DNA of 64,000 nucleotides from Heyndrickxia acidiproducens DSM 23148 (GTDB taxonomy: Bacteria; Bacillota; Bacilli; Bacillales; Bacillaceae_C), in the NCBI RefSeq assembly GCF_000374345.1, contig NZ_KB893977.1, positions 1 through 64,000 of the forward strand, read 5' to 3'. How positions within the stretch are numbered: the stretch's first letter is position 1; every line of letters starts with the position of its first letter. This document shows, one piece after another, positions 38,782 to 47,680 of this stretch. Below the pieces are notes generated by a model. It did no database searches. It was not told the DNA's origin and saw nothing but the letters and a program-made list of their open reading frames with translations. The position numbers and the translations under genes are program-made.

Positions 38782-39093
38782 ATCCAAATCACTCCTTTAT
38801 TAGGATTGCGTTTTTGTTATTTTGGTTATGTCCCGGGTACGGCAAATGAATGCAAAACCCGGCATGAAGATCCATATGTATCAGCACCTCACCGGGTCTT
38901 GCTTTGGTGCCTTTCCTGTTCCCGGTGATGATTCATACTCTTCCATGTTAGCCAAAACCGGAAGATTTTACAAATGATTTTCATTACAACCGGATCCAGC
39001 CGGAAGACCCCATCCATATTGGACTTTTATTGCCTTTAATATATAATAAGTACGCCGGAATCAGAAAAAACATCAATCAAGGAGGCAGCAGGC
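38782..39093. other. Divergent dapB/ypjC intergenic region
   Basis: A 312-base gap with no clear gene. On the minus strand it holds two GC-rich hairpins (38890-38927 and 38833-38862) with cross-complementary arms and an open 21-codon mini-frame (38946-38881). On the plus strand it holds the ypjC promoter. An AATGATTTTCATT palindrome (about 38976-38988) is also present. Confidence 0.5.
39019..39047 (+). promoter_or_regulatory. ypjC promoter
   Basis: TTGGAC (39019-39024) and TATAAT (39042-39047) with a 17-base spacer, 46 bases before the ypjC start. Confidence 0.8.
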
Positions 39094-39957
39094 ATGCTCA
39101 AAATCAAGAATATCTTCTTTATCTTATTAGGCGCCGCCGTTTTTTCATTTGGGATTGTCCATTTTAATATTCAAAACCATTTGGCTGAAGGCGGTTTCAC
39201 TGGGATCACTCTGCTCCTCTATTATTTGTTCCATATGAACCCTTCTTATTCCAACCTGATCTTAAACATCCCAATCTTTATCATTGGATGGAAATTATTG
39301 GGAAAAAGGGCCTTTTATTACACGATCATCGGGACGGTCGGGACCTCCCTGTTTCTATGGATTTTTGAAAAAAAGCACTTTCATATTCCGCTTGAGGACG
39401 ATATGTTCCTGGCTGCTCTGTTTGCCGGCGTCTTTATCGGTGTCGGGCTCGGGATTATTTTCCGTTACGGCGGAACATCAGGCGGCGTGGATATTATCGC
39501 AAGGCTTGTCTTTAAGTACAAGGGAGTTGCGATGGGCAGAACCATGTTTATGTTTGACGCATGTGTCATCACGCTTTCACTTCTTACTTACTTGCATTAC
39601 CGGGAAGCAATGTATACGCTTGTCGCCGTTTTTGTCGGGTCGCGCGTTATCGATTTCCTCCAGGAAGGCGCCTATACAGCACGGGGAGCCTTTATTATTT
39701 CGGACAAGCATGATGAAATCGCCGAAAAAGTCATGAAGCAAATGGACCGCGGTGTGACCGTGTTTCGGGGCCACGGCTCATTTACGAAGCGGGACCGTGA
39801 TGTGCTGTACTGCGTGGTCGGCAAAAATGAAATCTCCCGTTTAAAAGGCATCATTAATTCAGTGGATCCTCATGCATTTGTTTCGGTGATGGTTGTCCAT
39901 GATGTATTAGGGGAAGGTTTTACGCTGGATGAAAATAAACAGCCAATTGAGGATTAA
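39094..39957 (+). CDS. ypjC: YitT-family membrane protein YpjC
   Basis: A 287-residue protein with about five membrane helices in the first 190 residues (DUF161, glycine-rich RYGGTSGGVDIIARL near 128) and a soluble C-terminal DUF2179 domain (residues ~200-275, FRGHGSFTKRDRDVLYCVV). It matches the YitT/YpjC family, whose function is not established. AAGGAGG precedes the ATG. It is transcribed toward queT and shares a long terminator hairpin with it. Confidence 0.88.
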   Translation: MLKIKNIFFILLGAAVFSFGIVHFNIQNHLAEGGFTGITLLLYYLFHMNPSYSNLILNIPIFIIGWKLLGKRAFYYTIIGTVGTSLFLWIFEKKHFHIPLEDDMFLAALFAGVFIGVGLGIIFRYGGTSGGVDIIARLVFKYKGVAMGRTMFMFDACVITLSLLTYLHYREAMYTLVAVFVGSRVIDFLQEGAYTARGAFIISDKHDEIAEKVMKQMDRGVTVFRGHGSFTKRDRDVLYCVVGKNEISRLKGIINSVDPHAFVSVMVVHDVLGEGFTLDENKQPIED

Positions 39958-39960
39958 ATC

Positions 39961-40010
39961 CGGGAAATAAGAAAGAGCTGCAAGTGTTTGCAGCTCTTTC
40001 TTATTTCCCG
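39961..40010. terminator. Shared terminator of ypjC and queT
   Basis: A perfect 23-base stem (39961-39983 with 39988-40010) with a four-base loop, between convergent ypjC and queT. Confidence 0.92.
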
Positions 40011-40013
40011 CTT

Positions 40014-40499
40014 CTATATCAACTTTTCGAAGTGGACGCGTTTATTAATTGCATACATGATTGGCATGCCGACAAGCATAACGGCGAATTCACCAGCTGC
40101 TGTTGTCAGCCATGTTAATAGGAATGGGTAGTGGAAAGCAAGATTAAGTTCCCAGGCAATAATAAACATGGTTACAGTAAAGACAACCGTATTGATTGCC
40201 ATTCTTGTCCATATTTGTTTAATATAGCGGGACGACAAAATCGTAATGAGAAGGGCAACAATGGACTGGCCGGTACCGAAAATCAAGTCATAGGCCATGA
40301 TTGGCGAGAAAAATAAATTTGTTAAAAATACCCCCATCACAATCCCAATCATATATTTCTTGTTGAACACAACAAGATGGTTAAATATTTCAGATATCCT
40401 GAACTGGATATTCGTAAACCCGAACGGCTGGATTAAAAACGACACAGCAATATACAAAGCCGCCAGGATCCCGTTTACAGCAACTGTTTTGAGTTTCAT
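40014..40499 (-). CDS. queT: QueT-type queuosine precursor transporter
   Basis: A 161-residue protein with about five membrane helices, matching the QueT family of ECF-type substrate-binding subunits that import preQ1/preQ0. The N-terminus (KTVAVNGILAALYIAVSFLIQPFGF) and the FRISEIFNHLVVF segment near 33 are typical. A preQ1-I riboswitch immediately upstream gives independent support. The energising ECF ATPases are not in this window and must be supplied from elsewhere. Confidence 0.92.
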   Translation of the reverse strand: MKLKTVAVNGILAALYIAVSFLIQPFGFTNIQFRISEIFNHLVVFNKKYMIGIVMGVFLTNLFFSPIMAYDLIFGTGQSIVALLITILSSRYIKQIWTRMAINTVVFTVTMFIIAWELNLAFHYPFLLTWLTTAAGEFAVMLVGMPIMYAINKRVHFEKLI

Positions 40500-40511
40500 A
40501 TAACATCTCTC

Positions 40512-40546
40512 CTTAGTTTTTTTACGTGGGATGGTTTCGAACCACG
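40512..40546 (-). promoter_or_regulatory. preQ1 class I riboswitch
   Basis: The 35-base minus-strand motif CGTGGTTCGAAACCATCCCA, then CGTAAAAAAACTAAG, aligns base for base in length with the B. subtilis queC preQ1 aptamer, including GGTTC, the ligand-pairing C17 and the A-rich AACTAAG tail. The tail overlaps the queT ribosome site (AAGGAG), so control of translation is likely. Confidence 0.93.
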
Positions 40547-40572
40547 GGCCTGCAAAACAACCAAACTATTCT

Positions 40573-40578
40573 ATTATA
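40573..40578 (-). promoter_or_regulatory. queT promoter (-10)
   Basis: TATAAT (40573-40578, minus strand) lies about 25 bases upstream of the preQ1 aptamer. The -35 element is poor. Confidence 0.5.
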
Positions 40579-40617
40579 TACGAATAGGATGGTTTACCGC
40601 AATGGCTGTTTTTCCTC

Positions 40618-40663
40618 AAAAAAAATAGCCTGCTTCCTGTCATCATGTGCGAGGAAAGCAGGC
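40618..40663 (-). terminator. yugP terminator
   Basis: GCCTGCTTTCCTC (40663-40651) pairs with CAGGAAGCAGGC (40639-40628) with one bulge and is followed by T8 on the minus strand. Confidence 0.88.
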
Positions 40664-40678
40664 ATCCGGAAATCCGGA

Positions 40679-41368
40679 TTAGTTATTATTGTTATTATTT
40701 CCTGTCAAATTGGTAAAAACCAGGATCAGGCGCAACAGTTCAATCACGGCAACTGCGGCGGCGGCTACATACGTAAGTGCGGCGGCTGATAAAACCTGGC
40801 GTGCCTCTCTTTCTTCCCCATGCTGGATAATGCCGAGTGTCGTTACCTGCTTTAATGCGCGTGAAGATGCATTAAATTCGACTGGCAATGTCACAAGCTG
40901 GAACAAAACGGCAAGTGCCATCAAAATAATGCCCAGTAAAAACAAGCCGGTCAACTGGGTAAACATGCCGAGTAAAATGAAAATCCATGAAGCATTGCTG
41001 CCGAGATTTGCAACCGGGACAAGGCGGTGGCGCAAACGAAGCGGGCCATAATTGACTTTATCCTGAATCGCGTGTCCGACTTCGTGGGCCGCGACAGCTG
41101 CACCCGCAATCGACTGTCCGTGATAATTGGCTGTCGACAAATTGACGGTTTTATTAATCGGGTTATAGTGGTCGCTTAAAAAACCGCTGTGTTCGAGCAC
41201 TTTCACCTGATACAAACCGTTTTCATCCAAAATCGCCCTTGCCACTTCTGCGCCGGTCATCCCGGAAGCAGAACGGACTCTTTCATACTTGCTGTACGTG
41301 CGCTTTACTTTAATTTGAGCCCAGATCGGAATGATCGCCAAAATGATATAGTAAATCAAAAATGACAT
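40679..41368 (-). CDS. yugP: Zinc membrane metallopeptidase YugP family
   Basis: A 229-residue protein with an N-terminal membrane helix, the metallopeptidase motif AAHEVGHAIQD (HExxH, near residue 93) and two to three membrane helices after it (residues ~125-160 and 190-220). It matches the YugP family, whose substrates are unknown. The C-terminus ends in six asparagines, an odd but short repeat. GGAGGG precedes the ATG. In B. subtilis yugP is elsewhere, so its place between queT and ypjB is a local difference. Confidence 0.88.
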   Translation of the reverse strand: MSFLIYYIILAIIPIWAQIKVKRTYSKYERVRSASGMTGAEVARAILDENGLYQVKVLEHSGFLSDHYNPINKTVNLSTANYHGQSIAGAAVAAHEVGHAIQDKVNYGPLRLRHRLVPVANLGSNASWIFILLGMFTQLTGLFLLGIILMALAVLFQLVTLPVEFNASSRALKQVTTLGIIQHGEEREARQVLSAAALTYVAAAAVAVIELLRLILVFTNLTGNNNNNN

Positions 41369-41428
41369 TTGCTACCCTCCACGGTGGTCTTTTCTTAATA
41401 TATATTTTATGCGAATCAGGGGAAAAGG

Positions 41429-42220
41429 TCAATCAACATGGTCCTTCTGCTGGCGTTCTTCTTTCTGGCCTTTATATTTTCTCCATCCTACGTATGATAA
41501 TGTCAGAATAATGATGCTGCCGGTCGAAATAATCACCCACCACAGGGAAGGGTCTGTCTCATCCTCCTTCATTTCATCAAATAACTCTTCAAGATTGGCC
41601 TGCAGGGTTTCCAGTTCCCTTGTATCCTTCCGGTCTTGCAAAATATTAGCCCGGTAATGGTCAATAAATGCAATTTTCGCATCAAGCTGCTGTATTTTTT
41701 CTGCCGGGATGTCCACTTTTAAGCTGGGTTCAATAATGGAGAATTCTTTTAAAAACGTATTTAATTTTATATTATAGCGCGCATGGTCTCCACTTATCGC
41801 TGCCTGTTTGACCTCTGCAAACGACGCCATCACCGGTTCTTCCATTTCCGTCCACATTGGCTGGTATTTTGACTGAAGCGCATCAACAACCAGGCGGAAT
41901 GTTGTACAGGCATCCACTTTTTCATCTGCATCAACACTCGCTTTTGTTAAAGCTTTCAGCGCTTCATTATGGGTGACTGTTAAAATTCTCAGTTCATCCA
42001 TTGTAAAATATTTATCGTCCAATGAAAGATTTGTAAACTCCGTTGAAAACTGTTTCAATAAAATCTTGGCTTCTTCATACCGTCCGTTTTTCGCCATTTG
42101 CAGCGCTTCGTCACTTAAATCATTCAAATGCGTTAGCGATGGCTCTGACGTTTGGGCAAAACTCTTTCCTGCAAAGCAAAACATGATGGCAAACAGAAGG
42201 ATAACCACTTTTCTCATCAT
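41429..42220 (-). CDS. ypjB: Sporulation protein YpjB
   Basis: A 263-residue secreted, membrane-anchored protein: signal peptide (residues 1-22, cleavage near SFA-Q), a helical extracellular domain rich in Glu and Lys, and a C-terminal membrane helix (~228-247) with a basic cytoplasmic tail. Length and place match YpjB of B. subtilis (264 residues), a protein associated with sporulation. The molecular role is unknown. GAGGGGGG lies before ATG. Confidence 0.85.
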   Translation of the reverse strand: MMRKVVILLFAIMFCFAGKSFAQTSEPSLTHLNDLSDEALQMAKNGRYEEAKILLKQFSTEFTNLSLDDKYFTMDELRILTVTHNEALKALTKASVDADEKVDACTTFRLVVDALQSKYQPMWTEMEEPVMASFAEVKQAAISGDHARYNIKLNTFLKEFSIIEPSLKVDIPAEKIQQLDAKIAFIDHYRANILQDRKDTRELETLQANLEELFDEMKEDETDPSLWWVIISTGSIIILTLSYVGWRKYKGQKEERQQKDHVD

Positions 42221-42293
42221 ACTTGTCCCCCCTCAAACTATTACTAATCTATGTAAAGGAGGACAAGGTTAGTACTTTAAAAATACAGGCGCT

Positions 42294-42887
42294 TTAATAA
42301 CGTTGATATTTCCGGCGCTTTTTTCGGATCACCAGCACATAAGCCACCATCAATGAAGCAATACTCAGCCAAAAAGCAAAATAGCCGATTTCACGGATAT
42401 AGCGATCCAAATCTTCATACCTTGGGAACTGCATAAACACATAGTCAATCACATCATTATGTAAAGCCCATACTGCCGCGACCATAAGATGCTTCCATTT
42501 GAAGCGGTAAAATGGCGCAAACAACATCCCCTCCAAAGCCATTGCCAAGTGGGAGGCGATCAGCATATACCCCTGCCATGGCAGGCTGCCGTTTACATAC
42601 AGCAGAAGCAAATTCATTACGGCTGCCCAAATTCCGTATTTGAACAAGGTCACAATCGCGAGTGCCTCTATGTAAGGCCAGCTTTTCCGCAATAAAAAGG
42701 CAAGCAGGACAAAAACAAAGAAAAGGCTGGCTGTCGGGCTGTCCGGTACAAATATTAAAAACTGCGGCGGCGTTTCTTTTAACTGCCATCCGTACCAGTA
42801 GTAACCGTACAGGGTGCCGGCAATATTAATGAAAAAGAGCAACTGCAGCGTGCGGCGGTCTGCTAATGCGGCATATAAAGTATTCAT
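42294..42887 (-). CDS. ypjA: YpjA membrane protein (DUF1405)
   Basis: A 197-residue integral membrane protein with about six helices and aromatic-rich loops (YGYYWYGWQL near residue 28, HLAMALEGMLFAPFYRFKW near 115). It matches DUF1405/YpjA by size and by lying directly after qcrC. The function is unknown. The ATG follows GAGGGTG. A proposed link to the cytochrome bc complex would be only by position. Confidence 0.85.
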   Translation of the reverse strand: MNTLYAALADRRTLQLLFFINIAGTLYGYYWYGWQLKETPPQFLIFVPDSPTASLFFVFVLLAFLLRKSWPYIEALAIVTLFKYGIWAAVMNLLLLYVNGSLPWQGYMLIASHLAMALEGMLFAPFYRFKWKHLMVAAVWALHNDVIDYVFMQFPRYEDLDRYIREIGYFAFWLSIASLMVAYVLVIRKKRRKYQRY

Positions 42888-42947
42888 TTCATTTTCACCC
42901 TCATTTATATGTAAACTGCTCCTATTGTAACATGCCTTTTGCTGATC

Positions 42948-42971
42948 GAAAAAGCCGGCAAAACGCCGGCT
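42948..42971 (-). terminator. qcrABC terminator
   Basis: AGCCGGC (42971-42965) pairs with GCCGGCT (42959-42953) and is followed by T5 on the minus strand, 33 bases after the qcrC stop. Confidence 0.85.
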
Positions 42972-43003
42972 CCCGAATGGGAATGCCTGAACCGGCTCCC
43001 CAT

Positions 43004-43768
43004 CTATTCTGCTTTCAGACCTGAAATAAAGGTTGCAAGTTTTTTCAAATCTTCATCGGATCCCTTATACTGGTTTGCGGGCATGCTTCCTTTTCCATCT
43101 TTTGCGATCTTTTCCACCTCTTCAGCACTTAAGCCGGTTCCGATTAAAGAAGGTGCAGCTGACCCGCCCTGAAGGTTTTCACCGTGGCAGGTTATACAGC
43201 TTTGCTTGGCATAGATTTTATACCCGCCGGCATTTTTGTCAATATCCGCCTGCGCTGTGATTTTCCCCTGCTCTTTCGCTTTTTCCCAGTCATGGTGGGC
43301 GGCTGCTTCCCATGTTAAGTAAAATACCGAACAGACTGCAAGCAGCATGAATCCCGTTGCGAGCGGGCGTTTTTGCGGACGGCGCTCAGGCCCGCGATCA
43401 AGAAACGGAACAAGCAGCAGCGCCGTAAAAGCGACACCGGGAATCGCAAGCCCGATCACAGCGTAAGGCCCTGATGCATATGAATACTTTAACAGTTCAT
43501 ATAGAAATAAAAAATACCAGTCCGGCATTGGAATATAGCTTGTGTCAGTCGGATCCGCTATCCTTTCAAGCGGTGACGGGTGTGCCGCTGTCAGGCATAA
43601 AAAGCCGACCAGAAAAACAGCGCCGACCAGCCATTCCTTTAACAGAAAGTTCGGCCAGAAAGCTTCTGTCTTGCCGGGATATTCCGAATAATCCTTTGGA
43701 ATATTCGGTTTCCGGTCAGCATGAATTCTCGAGTCCCCAACAAATCTCATTCCTTTTCCACGTTGCAT
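43004..43768 (-). CDS. qcrC: Menaquinol:cytochrome c reductase subunit QcrC
   Basis: Cytochrome b/c subunit of the b6c complex. The 254-residue protein has a subunit-IV-like N-terminal part with three membrane helices (SPLERIADPTDTSYIPMPDWYF near residue 65) fused to a cytochrome c domain with the haem site SCITCHGENL near 192 and a distal Met in KGSMPANQY. This fusion is typical of Bacillus. A TTG at 43771 precedes the ATG at 43768, which is better spaced from GGGAGGGG. Last gene of qcrABC. Confidence 0.97.
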   Translation of the reverse strand: MQRGKGMRFVGDSRIHADRKPNIPKDYSEYPGKTEAFWPNFLLKEWLVGAVFLVGFLCLTAAHPSPLERIADPTDTSYIPMPDWYFLFLYELLKYSYASGPYAVIGLAIPGVAFTALLLVPFLDRGPERRPQKRPLATGFMLLAVCSVFYLTWEAAAHHDWEKAKEQGKITAQADIDKNAGGYKIYAKQSCITCHGENLQGGSAAPSLIGTGLSAEEVEKIAKDGKGSMPANQYKGSDEDLKKLATFISGLKAE

Positions 43769-43812
43769 CAATGCCCCTCCCTTTGCCCATTAATGAAAAA
43801 AAGGCTATTTTT

Positions 43813-44487
43813 TTACAGCGGACCTGAAATTCCCTGCTTGCGTATCATGAAGAAGTGGGCCGCCAAAAGCGCCAGTAAAACCGCCGGAAGGAAGAAAACA
43901 TGGATTGCAAAAAAGCGCGTTAAGGTTTGGGCGCCGACAATATCCGGATGCCCCGCTAAAAGCGTCTTTACATAAGGGCCGATCAGCGGCACAGAGTTGG
44001 CAATCTCCAAGCTGACTTTCGTGGCAAAAAGCGCTTTCATGTCCCACGGAAGCAAATACCCGGTCAGCCCGAGGCCAAGCATCACAAAAAAAATCAGTAC
44101 GCCGACAATCCAGTTTAATTCCCGCGGCTTTTTATAAGCGCCCTGAAAGAAAACGCGCAAGGTGTGCAGGAACATCATCACAATCACTAAACTTGCCCCC
44201 CAATGGTGCATGCCCCTGACAATTTGCCCGTATGCCACATCATTTTGCAAATAATATACGGATTCCCAGGCATTTTTAATATCAGCAACATAATACATCG
44301 TTAAAAACATGCCGGAAAGGATTTGAATGACGGTAATAAAAAAAGTCAAGCCTCCAAAACAATAGACAAAAGCCGAAAAGTGGTGCGCCGGATTTACGTG
44401 TTCCGGAACCTCGTGATCCGCGATATCCCGCCATAAAGGTGTGATATCGAGGCGTTCATCCACCCAGTCATATAATTTGCTCAGCAT
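43813..44487 (-). CDS. qcrB: Menaquinol:cytochrome c reductase cytochrome b QcrB
   Basis: A 224-residue b6-type cytochrome with four membrane helices. The haem-b histidines are visible in MHHWGASLVIVMMFLHTLR (near residues 92-110) and in FFAIHVFFLPAVLLALLAAHFF (near 190-212). The C35-like Cys at YCFGGLTF near 43 is the expected covalent haem-ci ligand of the b6 family. It oxidises menaquinol and pumps charge with QcrA and QcrC. The menaquinone genes hepT-menG-hepS are also in this window. Confidence 0.97.
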   Translation of the reverse strand: MLSKLYDWVDERLDITPLWRDIADHEVPEHVNPAHHFSAFVYCFGGLTFFITVIQILSGMFLTMYYVADIKNAWESVYYLQNDVAYGQIVRGMHHWGASLVIVMMFLHTLRVFFQGAYKKPRELNWIVGVLIFFVMLGLGLTGYLLPWDMKALFATKVSLEIANSVPLIGPYVKTLLAGHPDIVGAQTLTRFFAIHVFFLPAVLLALLAAHFFMIRKQGISGPL

Positions 44488-44499
44488 GTATTTGCCCCC

Positions 44500-45009
44500 T
44501 CATTTTACATACGGATTGGCCTGTGGTTTCCCTAAATATAGATATCCGCCTTTAACTTTTGTCGCAAAAGCGTCTAAAGGTGCAGAAGGCGGTGTACCGG
44601 GCACATTCCTTCCATTTTTTTCATAGCGCCCGCCGTGGCAGGGGCAGTAAAATTCGTTGGGGTGCTGCTTGCTGGTGTTCCAGTCCACGGTACAGCCAAG
44701 ATGTTTGCAGGTTGGAGAAAGTGCCACGATTTCCCCCTTATTGTCCTTATAGACCCAGGCTGTCTGTGTAATATCAGACTTATGCCATCCGTCGGCCTGT
44801 TCGTACTTGAAATCGATGCGGACCGGTTTACCCGTTAATTCCGAAACCTTTAATTTGGTTGCATGAAAATCGCCTGCCGCTTTCGCTTCCAGTACCGGAT
44901 CAATGGCAAAACGGAGCATTGGCATCAACGTACCTGCCGCCATGAAACCACCAACCCCCATTAGCGTATAGTTCAAAAACTGCCGCCTTGATACAGGATC
45001 TTTACTCAC
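44500..45009 (-). CDS. qcrA: Rieske iron-sulfur subunit QcrA
   Basis: A 169-residue Rieske protein. A twin-arginine start (SRRQFLNYTLMGVGGFMAAG) targets it through Tat and anchors it in the membrane. The [2Fe-2S] ligands are in CKHLGC and CPCHGG near residues 104 and 126. The ATG or GTG at 45009 follows GGGGGGAATTG. It starts the qcrABC operon and has a strong sigma-A promoter upstream. Confidence 0.97.
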   Translation of the reverse strand: MSKDPVSRRQFLNYTLMGVGGFMAAGTLMPMLRFAIDPVLEAKAAGDFHATKLKVSELTGKPVRIDFKYEQADGWHKSDITQTAWVYKDNKGEIVALSPTCKHLGCTVDWNTSKQHPNEFYCPCHGGRYEKNGRNVPGTPPSAPLDAFATKVKGGYLYLGKPQANPYVK

Positions 45010-45074
45010 CCAATTCCCCCCTTGAGGTAAGCTTTGTAATAAAAATTTATATAATTTTGAACTCTATCTCCATT

Positions 45075-45103
45075 ATCATAAAACATCCGGCAGATCAGGT
45101 CAA
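45075..45103 (-). promoter_or_regulatory. qcrABC promoter
   Basis: TTGACC (45098-45103) and TATGAT (45075-45080) with a 17-base spacer on the minus strand, leaving a leader of about 60 bases. Two CTGATATC direct repeats (45126-45133 and 45151-45158) lie upstream. Confidence 0.85.
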
Positions 45104-45166
45104 CGAATAAATGTCATAATTGTGTCTGATATCCTTCTAATCAAAATAGACTGATATCTCAATAGC

Positions 45167-45631
45167 CTATAGTGTTTCCTGCCATTGGTTTACAATTAAT
45201 GAAATCAGCTGCTTCACTTGTTCTTCTACAACTGTATCCCGGTATTTCTGTTCCATATGCGCAAGCGGAATCGCCGGCAGCCAAATGATCGAGCCTTCCA
45301 GAGAAGTTTGGCAAGGCTGCCAGACAGGATCGGACGTAATATAAAAAATGTGACGAAACCCGCCGGCTGCCATTTCTGATTCCCATTTTTGCAAAACTTC
45401 CCGGTTCATTTCCGGGCCCAGGCTCTGCAAATACATATAAGCAGGCATCAGCACCAGCCTTCCTTTAAACTGGTTTTCCAAGCTGGTGCTTAGCAGCCGG
45501 ATCCATTCATACTGTGATGCCGACTGTTTCATTTCGCGCCCGAATGAAGCAGGAACAAGCGGCAATATGGCAGTGTCAATATAAGGCTGTTCCTGCAAAT
45601 AAAGTTCAATATCTTTTGCGGTCCAAAGCAA
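45167..45631 (-). CDS. ypiF: YpiF family protein (DUF2487)
   Basis: About 154 residues (B. subtilis YpiF 147). Segments WTAKDIELYL near the start, ILPLVPASFGREMKQSAS near 22 and KGRLVLMPAY near 55 fit the family. No catalytic motif or membrane segment was seen, and the function is unknown. The open frame extends to 45691, but the TTG at 45631 has AAGGGG seven bases upstream and gives the family N-terminus. It lies between qcrA and ypiB as in B. subtilis. Confidence 0.88.
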   Translation of the reverse strand: MLWTAKDIELYLQEQPYIDTAILPLVPASFGREMKQSASQYEWIRLLSTSLENQFKGRLVLMPAYMYLQSLGPEMNREVLQKWESEMAAGGFRHIFYITSDPVWQPCQTSLEGSIIWLPAIPLAHMEQKYRDTVVEEQVKQLISLIVNQWQETL

Positions 45632-45710
45632 TTTGGTACCCCTTTCATTGTTTAATGCCGCGATCCGGATTGAAAAAGAAGGCCCCGCCAAAAGCAGAGG
45701 TGGAGGAAAA

Positions 45711-46253
45711 CTACTTCAGATGCCTGACTTGTTTGCTTAACTGGATAAAGCGATCATAGTCCCGTTCATCCAGGGCATGATCAATTTCCTTTAATATTTT
45801 ATTTCTTTGAAAATCATAAATGCTTTGCTGTAATATCTTTTCGGCCATCATTCTGTCCTTTTCATTAATATGCAGATCTTTCGGCATGAAGGGATTCTCT
45901 TCCAGCACCGCTGCATACTGATACGACAAATGGGATGACTTGAAATTCAGCTGGATATAAATTTCCTCATCGCGGTTCAAACGAATATCATGAAAAGATT
46001 TTTCAGCATCTGTTGTCATAATATTTTCCTTATAGAAACGAAACGGCACATTGTCTACACAATGGGTGGACATGATCAAGCCGCGCGGGCAAAGATGCGC
46101 TTCTTCTACAAAATGAACTTTTTCCATCAATTGATCGTGGCTCATTAAGTAATTTAAAATCCAAACCGATTCTCTTCTTTTTAACTGATAATGATTCAAA
46201 AACCAGCGTATGAACTCTTTTTTCTCGTTGATTGAAACAGGGGTGAGAGCCAA
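45711..46253 (-). CDS. ypiB: YpiB/ReoY family protein (UPF0302)
   Basis: About 180 residues (B. subtilis YpiB 179). Conserved blocks include [40 protein letters not shown] and [17 protein letters not shown]. The Listeria homologue ReoY promotes ClpCP-dependent breakdown of MurA and so tunes entry into peptidoglycan synthesis (family knowledge). The frame is open to 46454, but the TTG at 46253, six bases from GGAGGG, gives the family start. It is followed by ypiF and preceded by the TPR gene ypiA. Confidence 0.93.
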   Translation of the reverse strand: MALTPVSINEKKEFIRWFLNHYQLKRRESVWILNYLMSHDQLMEKVHFVEEAHLCPRGLIMSTHCVDNVPFRFYKENIMTTDAEKSFHDIRLNRDEEIYIQLNFKSSHLSYQYAAVLEENPFMPKDLHINEKDRMMAEKILQQSIYDFQRNKILKEIDHALDERDYDRFIQLSKQVRHLK

Positions 46254-46414
46254 AGTAATCCCTCCTCTGCAAATTGAAATGGTTCCCATTGACTGGTGCG
46301 AAAGAAGTTTTTCTAAGAAAATAATAACCTGTACCTTTATTATACCGTTTCCTGAAGTGCTGCGCCTACCAATATGTTTGAAACGCTTTAAAACTTTTAT
46401 GCTGCCTGAACACT

Positions 46415-47680
46415 TTAGCGTTCTTCTTCCAGCCTTTCCAATAAAGCCACCCATTCCTCATTTACCGGGTCGTTTGAAAGGAGGCTGCGGAAAATTTCAA
46501 TTGCCTGTTCCCTTTTACCATCCTCAATCAGGAAATAGCCGTAATCCGATAAAAATTGGGGATCATTTTTTAAATCATTATATGCCAGACTATAATACTT
46601 TAATGCCTGTGAATATTCTTCAAGTTTCTGGAAAGACAATGCCATATCCCAGTAAAGTTGCGGATCCACATCCCCTTCTTTTTCCATTTTCGTTGTTTGT
46701 TCTGCAATCTCTGCGTATCTTTCCTGGTGCAGCAATAATTTATGATAAGCTAACGCAGCATCAATATAACCCGGATCGAGCCCGAGTGCTTCCCGGAAAT
46801 ACTTTTCTGCGAGATCTTCGCGCCCGGTTTTCAAAGCGACCTTCCCGCCAAAACAGAAAAGTTCTTTATTAAACTCATCAACATGGATGCCCTCGTCCAC
46901 AGTTTCAAGCGCTTTTTTCAATTCCTCCTCGTGTTCGTAGGCACGCCCGAGATAAAGATATAAGGATTGAAACCCCGGATCCATTTCCTTTAGCTGATTG
47001 AATAATTCAATTGCTTTTCGATAAAATCCCGCCTGATAAGCCGTTAGGGCGTACCCAAATAAAGTATTTGCCCCGGGTTTCCCCTCCATTGCATGTTCAA
47101 AGTGATGAAGCGCATCTTCAAAAGCACCCGCGGCACTCAGTACTTCGGCAAGACGCCCGTGGATATTGGCATCCCCCAATGTTTCAATCCCTTTATCAAG
47201 CAGCCACTCATAATCCTTTACAGCTTCTGCGTAGCGGGCAACAGATGCATAGAATTCCGCCAGTGCAAAATGGATTACCGGTTCATCGGGCAGCTGTCCG
47301 CTTGCTTCCAACAGCTTATTTTCACTGACTTCGAGCAGCCCCTGCATCTGGTATAAATCAGCCAGTAAAAGCAGTGCACGCGGATAATCCGGATCTGTTT
47401 CCGGAATCTGGTCTAAATATAGGATCGCTTCTTCTTCTTTATCCATGTCAATGAGCGTTTCGGCAAGCAAAATAGCAAGCTCGCCGTCTTCCGGATAAGT
47501 TTCCAGAAGATCTTTATATAACTGCTGCGCCTCATTTAGAAAGCCAAGGCCCATTAATTGCCCGGCCAGCGTATATTTTTCTTCATCCGAACCAAGCGAG
47601 AGAAAAGTTTCAAATTCCTTTTTCGCCTGATCCAACCGGCCTTCTTCTAAATGATCCAACAATTGTTCAACTAAATTCAT
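46415..47680 (-). CDS. ypiA: TPR-repeat protein YpiA
   Basis: A 421-residue soluble protein made almost wholly of tetratricopeptide helical repeats, for example [20 protein letters not shown] and [16 protein letters not shown], about ten to eleven repeats. It matches YpiA of B. subtilis in length and position. TPR proteins of this kind act as protein-binding scaffolds; with ypiB next door, a role in the same MurA-turnover pathway has been proposed in related bacteria. AAAGGAAGG lies five bases before the ATG. Confidence 0.93.
   Translation of the reverse strand: MNLVEQLLDHLEEGRLDQAKKEFETFLSLGSDEEKYTLAGQLMGLGFLNEAQQLYKDLLETYPEDGELAILLAETLIDMDKEEEAILYLDQIPETDPDYPRALLLLADLYQMQGLLEVSENKLLEASGQLPDEPVIHFALAEFYASVARYAEAVKDYEWLLDKGIETLGDANIHGRLAEVLSAAGAFEDALHHFEHAMEGKPGANTLFGYALTAYQAGFYRKAIELFNQLKEMDPGFQSLYLYLGRAYEHEEELKKALETVDEGIHVDEFNKELFCFGGKVALKTGREDLAEKYFREALGLDPGYIDAALAYHKLLLHQERYAEIAEQTTKMEKEGDVDPQLYWDMALSFQKLEEYSQALKYYSLAYNDLKNDPQFLSDYGYFLIEDGKREQAIEIFRSLLSNDPVNEEWVALLERLEEER

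Noticed and set aside
38976-38988. Fur-box-like AATGATTTTCATT
   Set aside because: The flanks do not fit the Fur/Zur consensus, and neither dapB nor ypjC is an expected iron or zinc gene. Left as a plain palindrome.
38000-39093. Lysine riboswitch before dapB
   Set aside because: The conserved lysine-aptamer blocks are absent. Only local hairpins were seen.
40521-40550. tRNA-like GGTTCGAAACC sequence
   Set aside because: It resembles a T-arm, but no acceptor or anticodon arms exist, and the full preQ1 aptamer explains it.
46368-46390. cre-like TTGAAACGCTTTAA upstream of ypiB
   Set aside because: Spacing is one base short of the CcpA site consensus, and it lies at the end of ypiA, not at a clear promoter.
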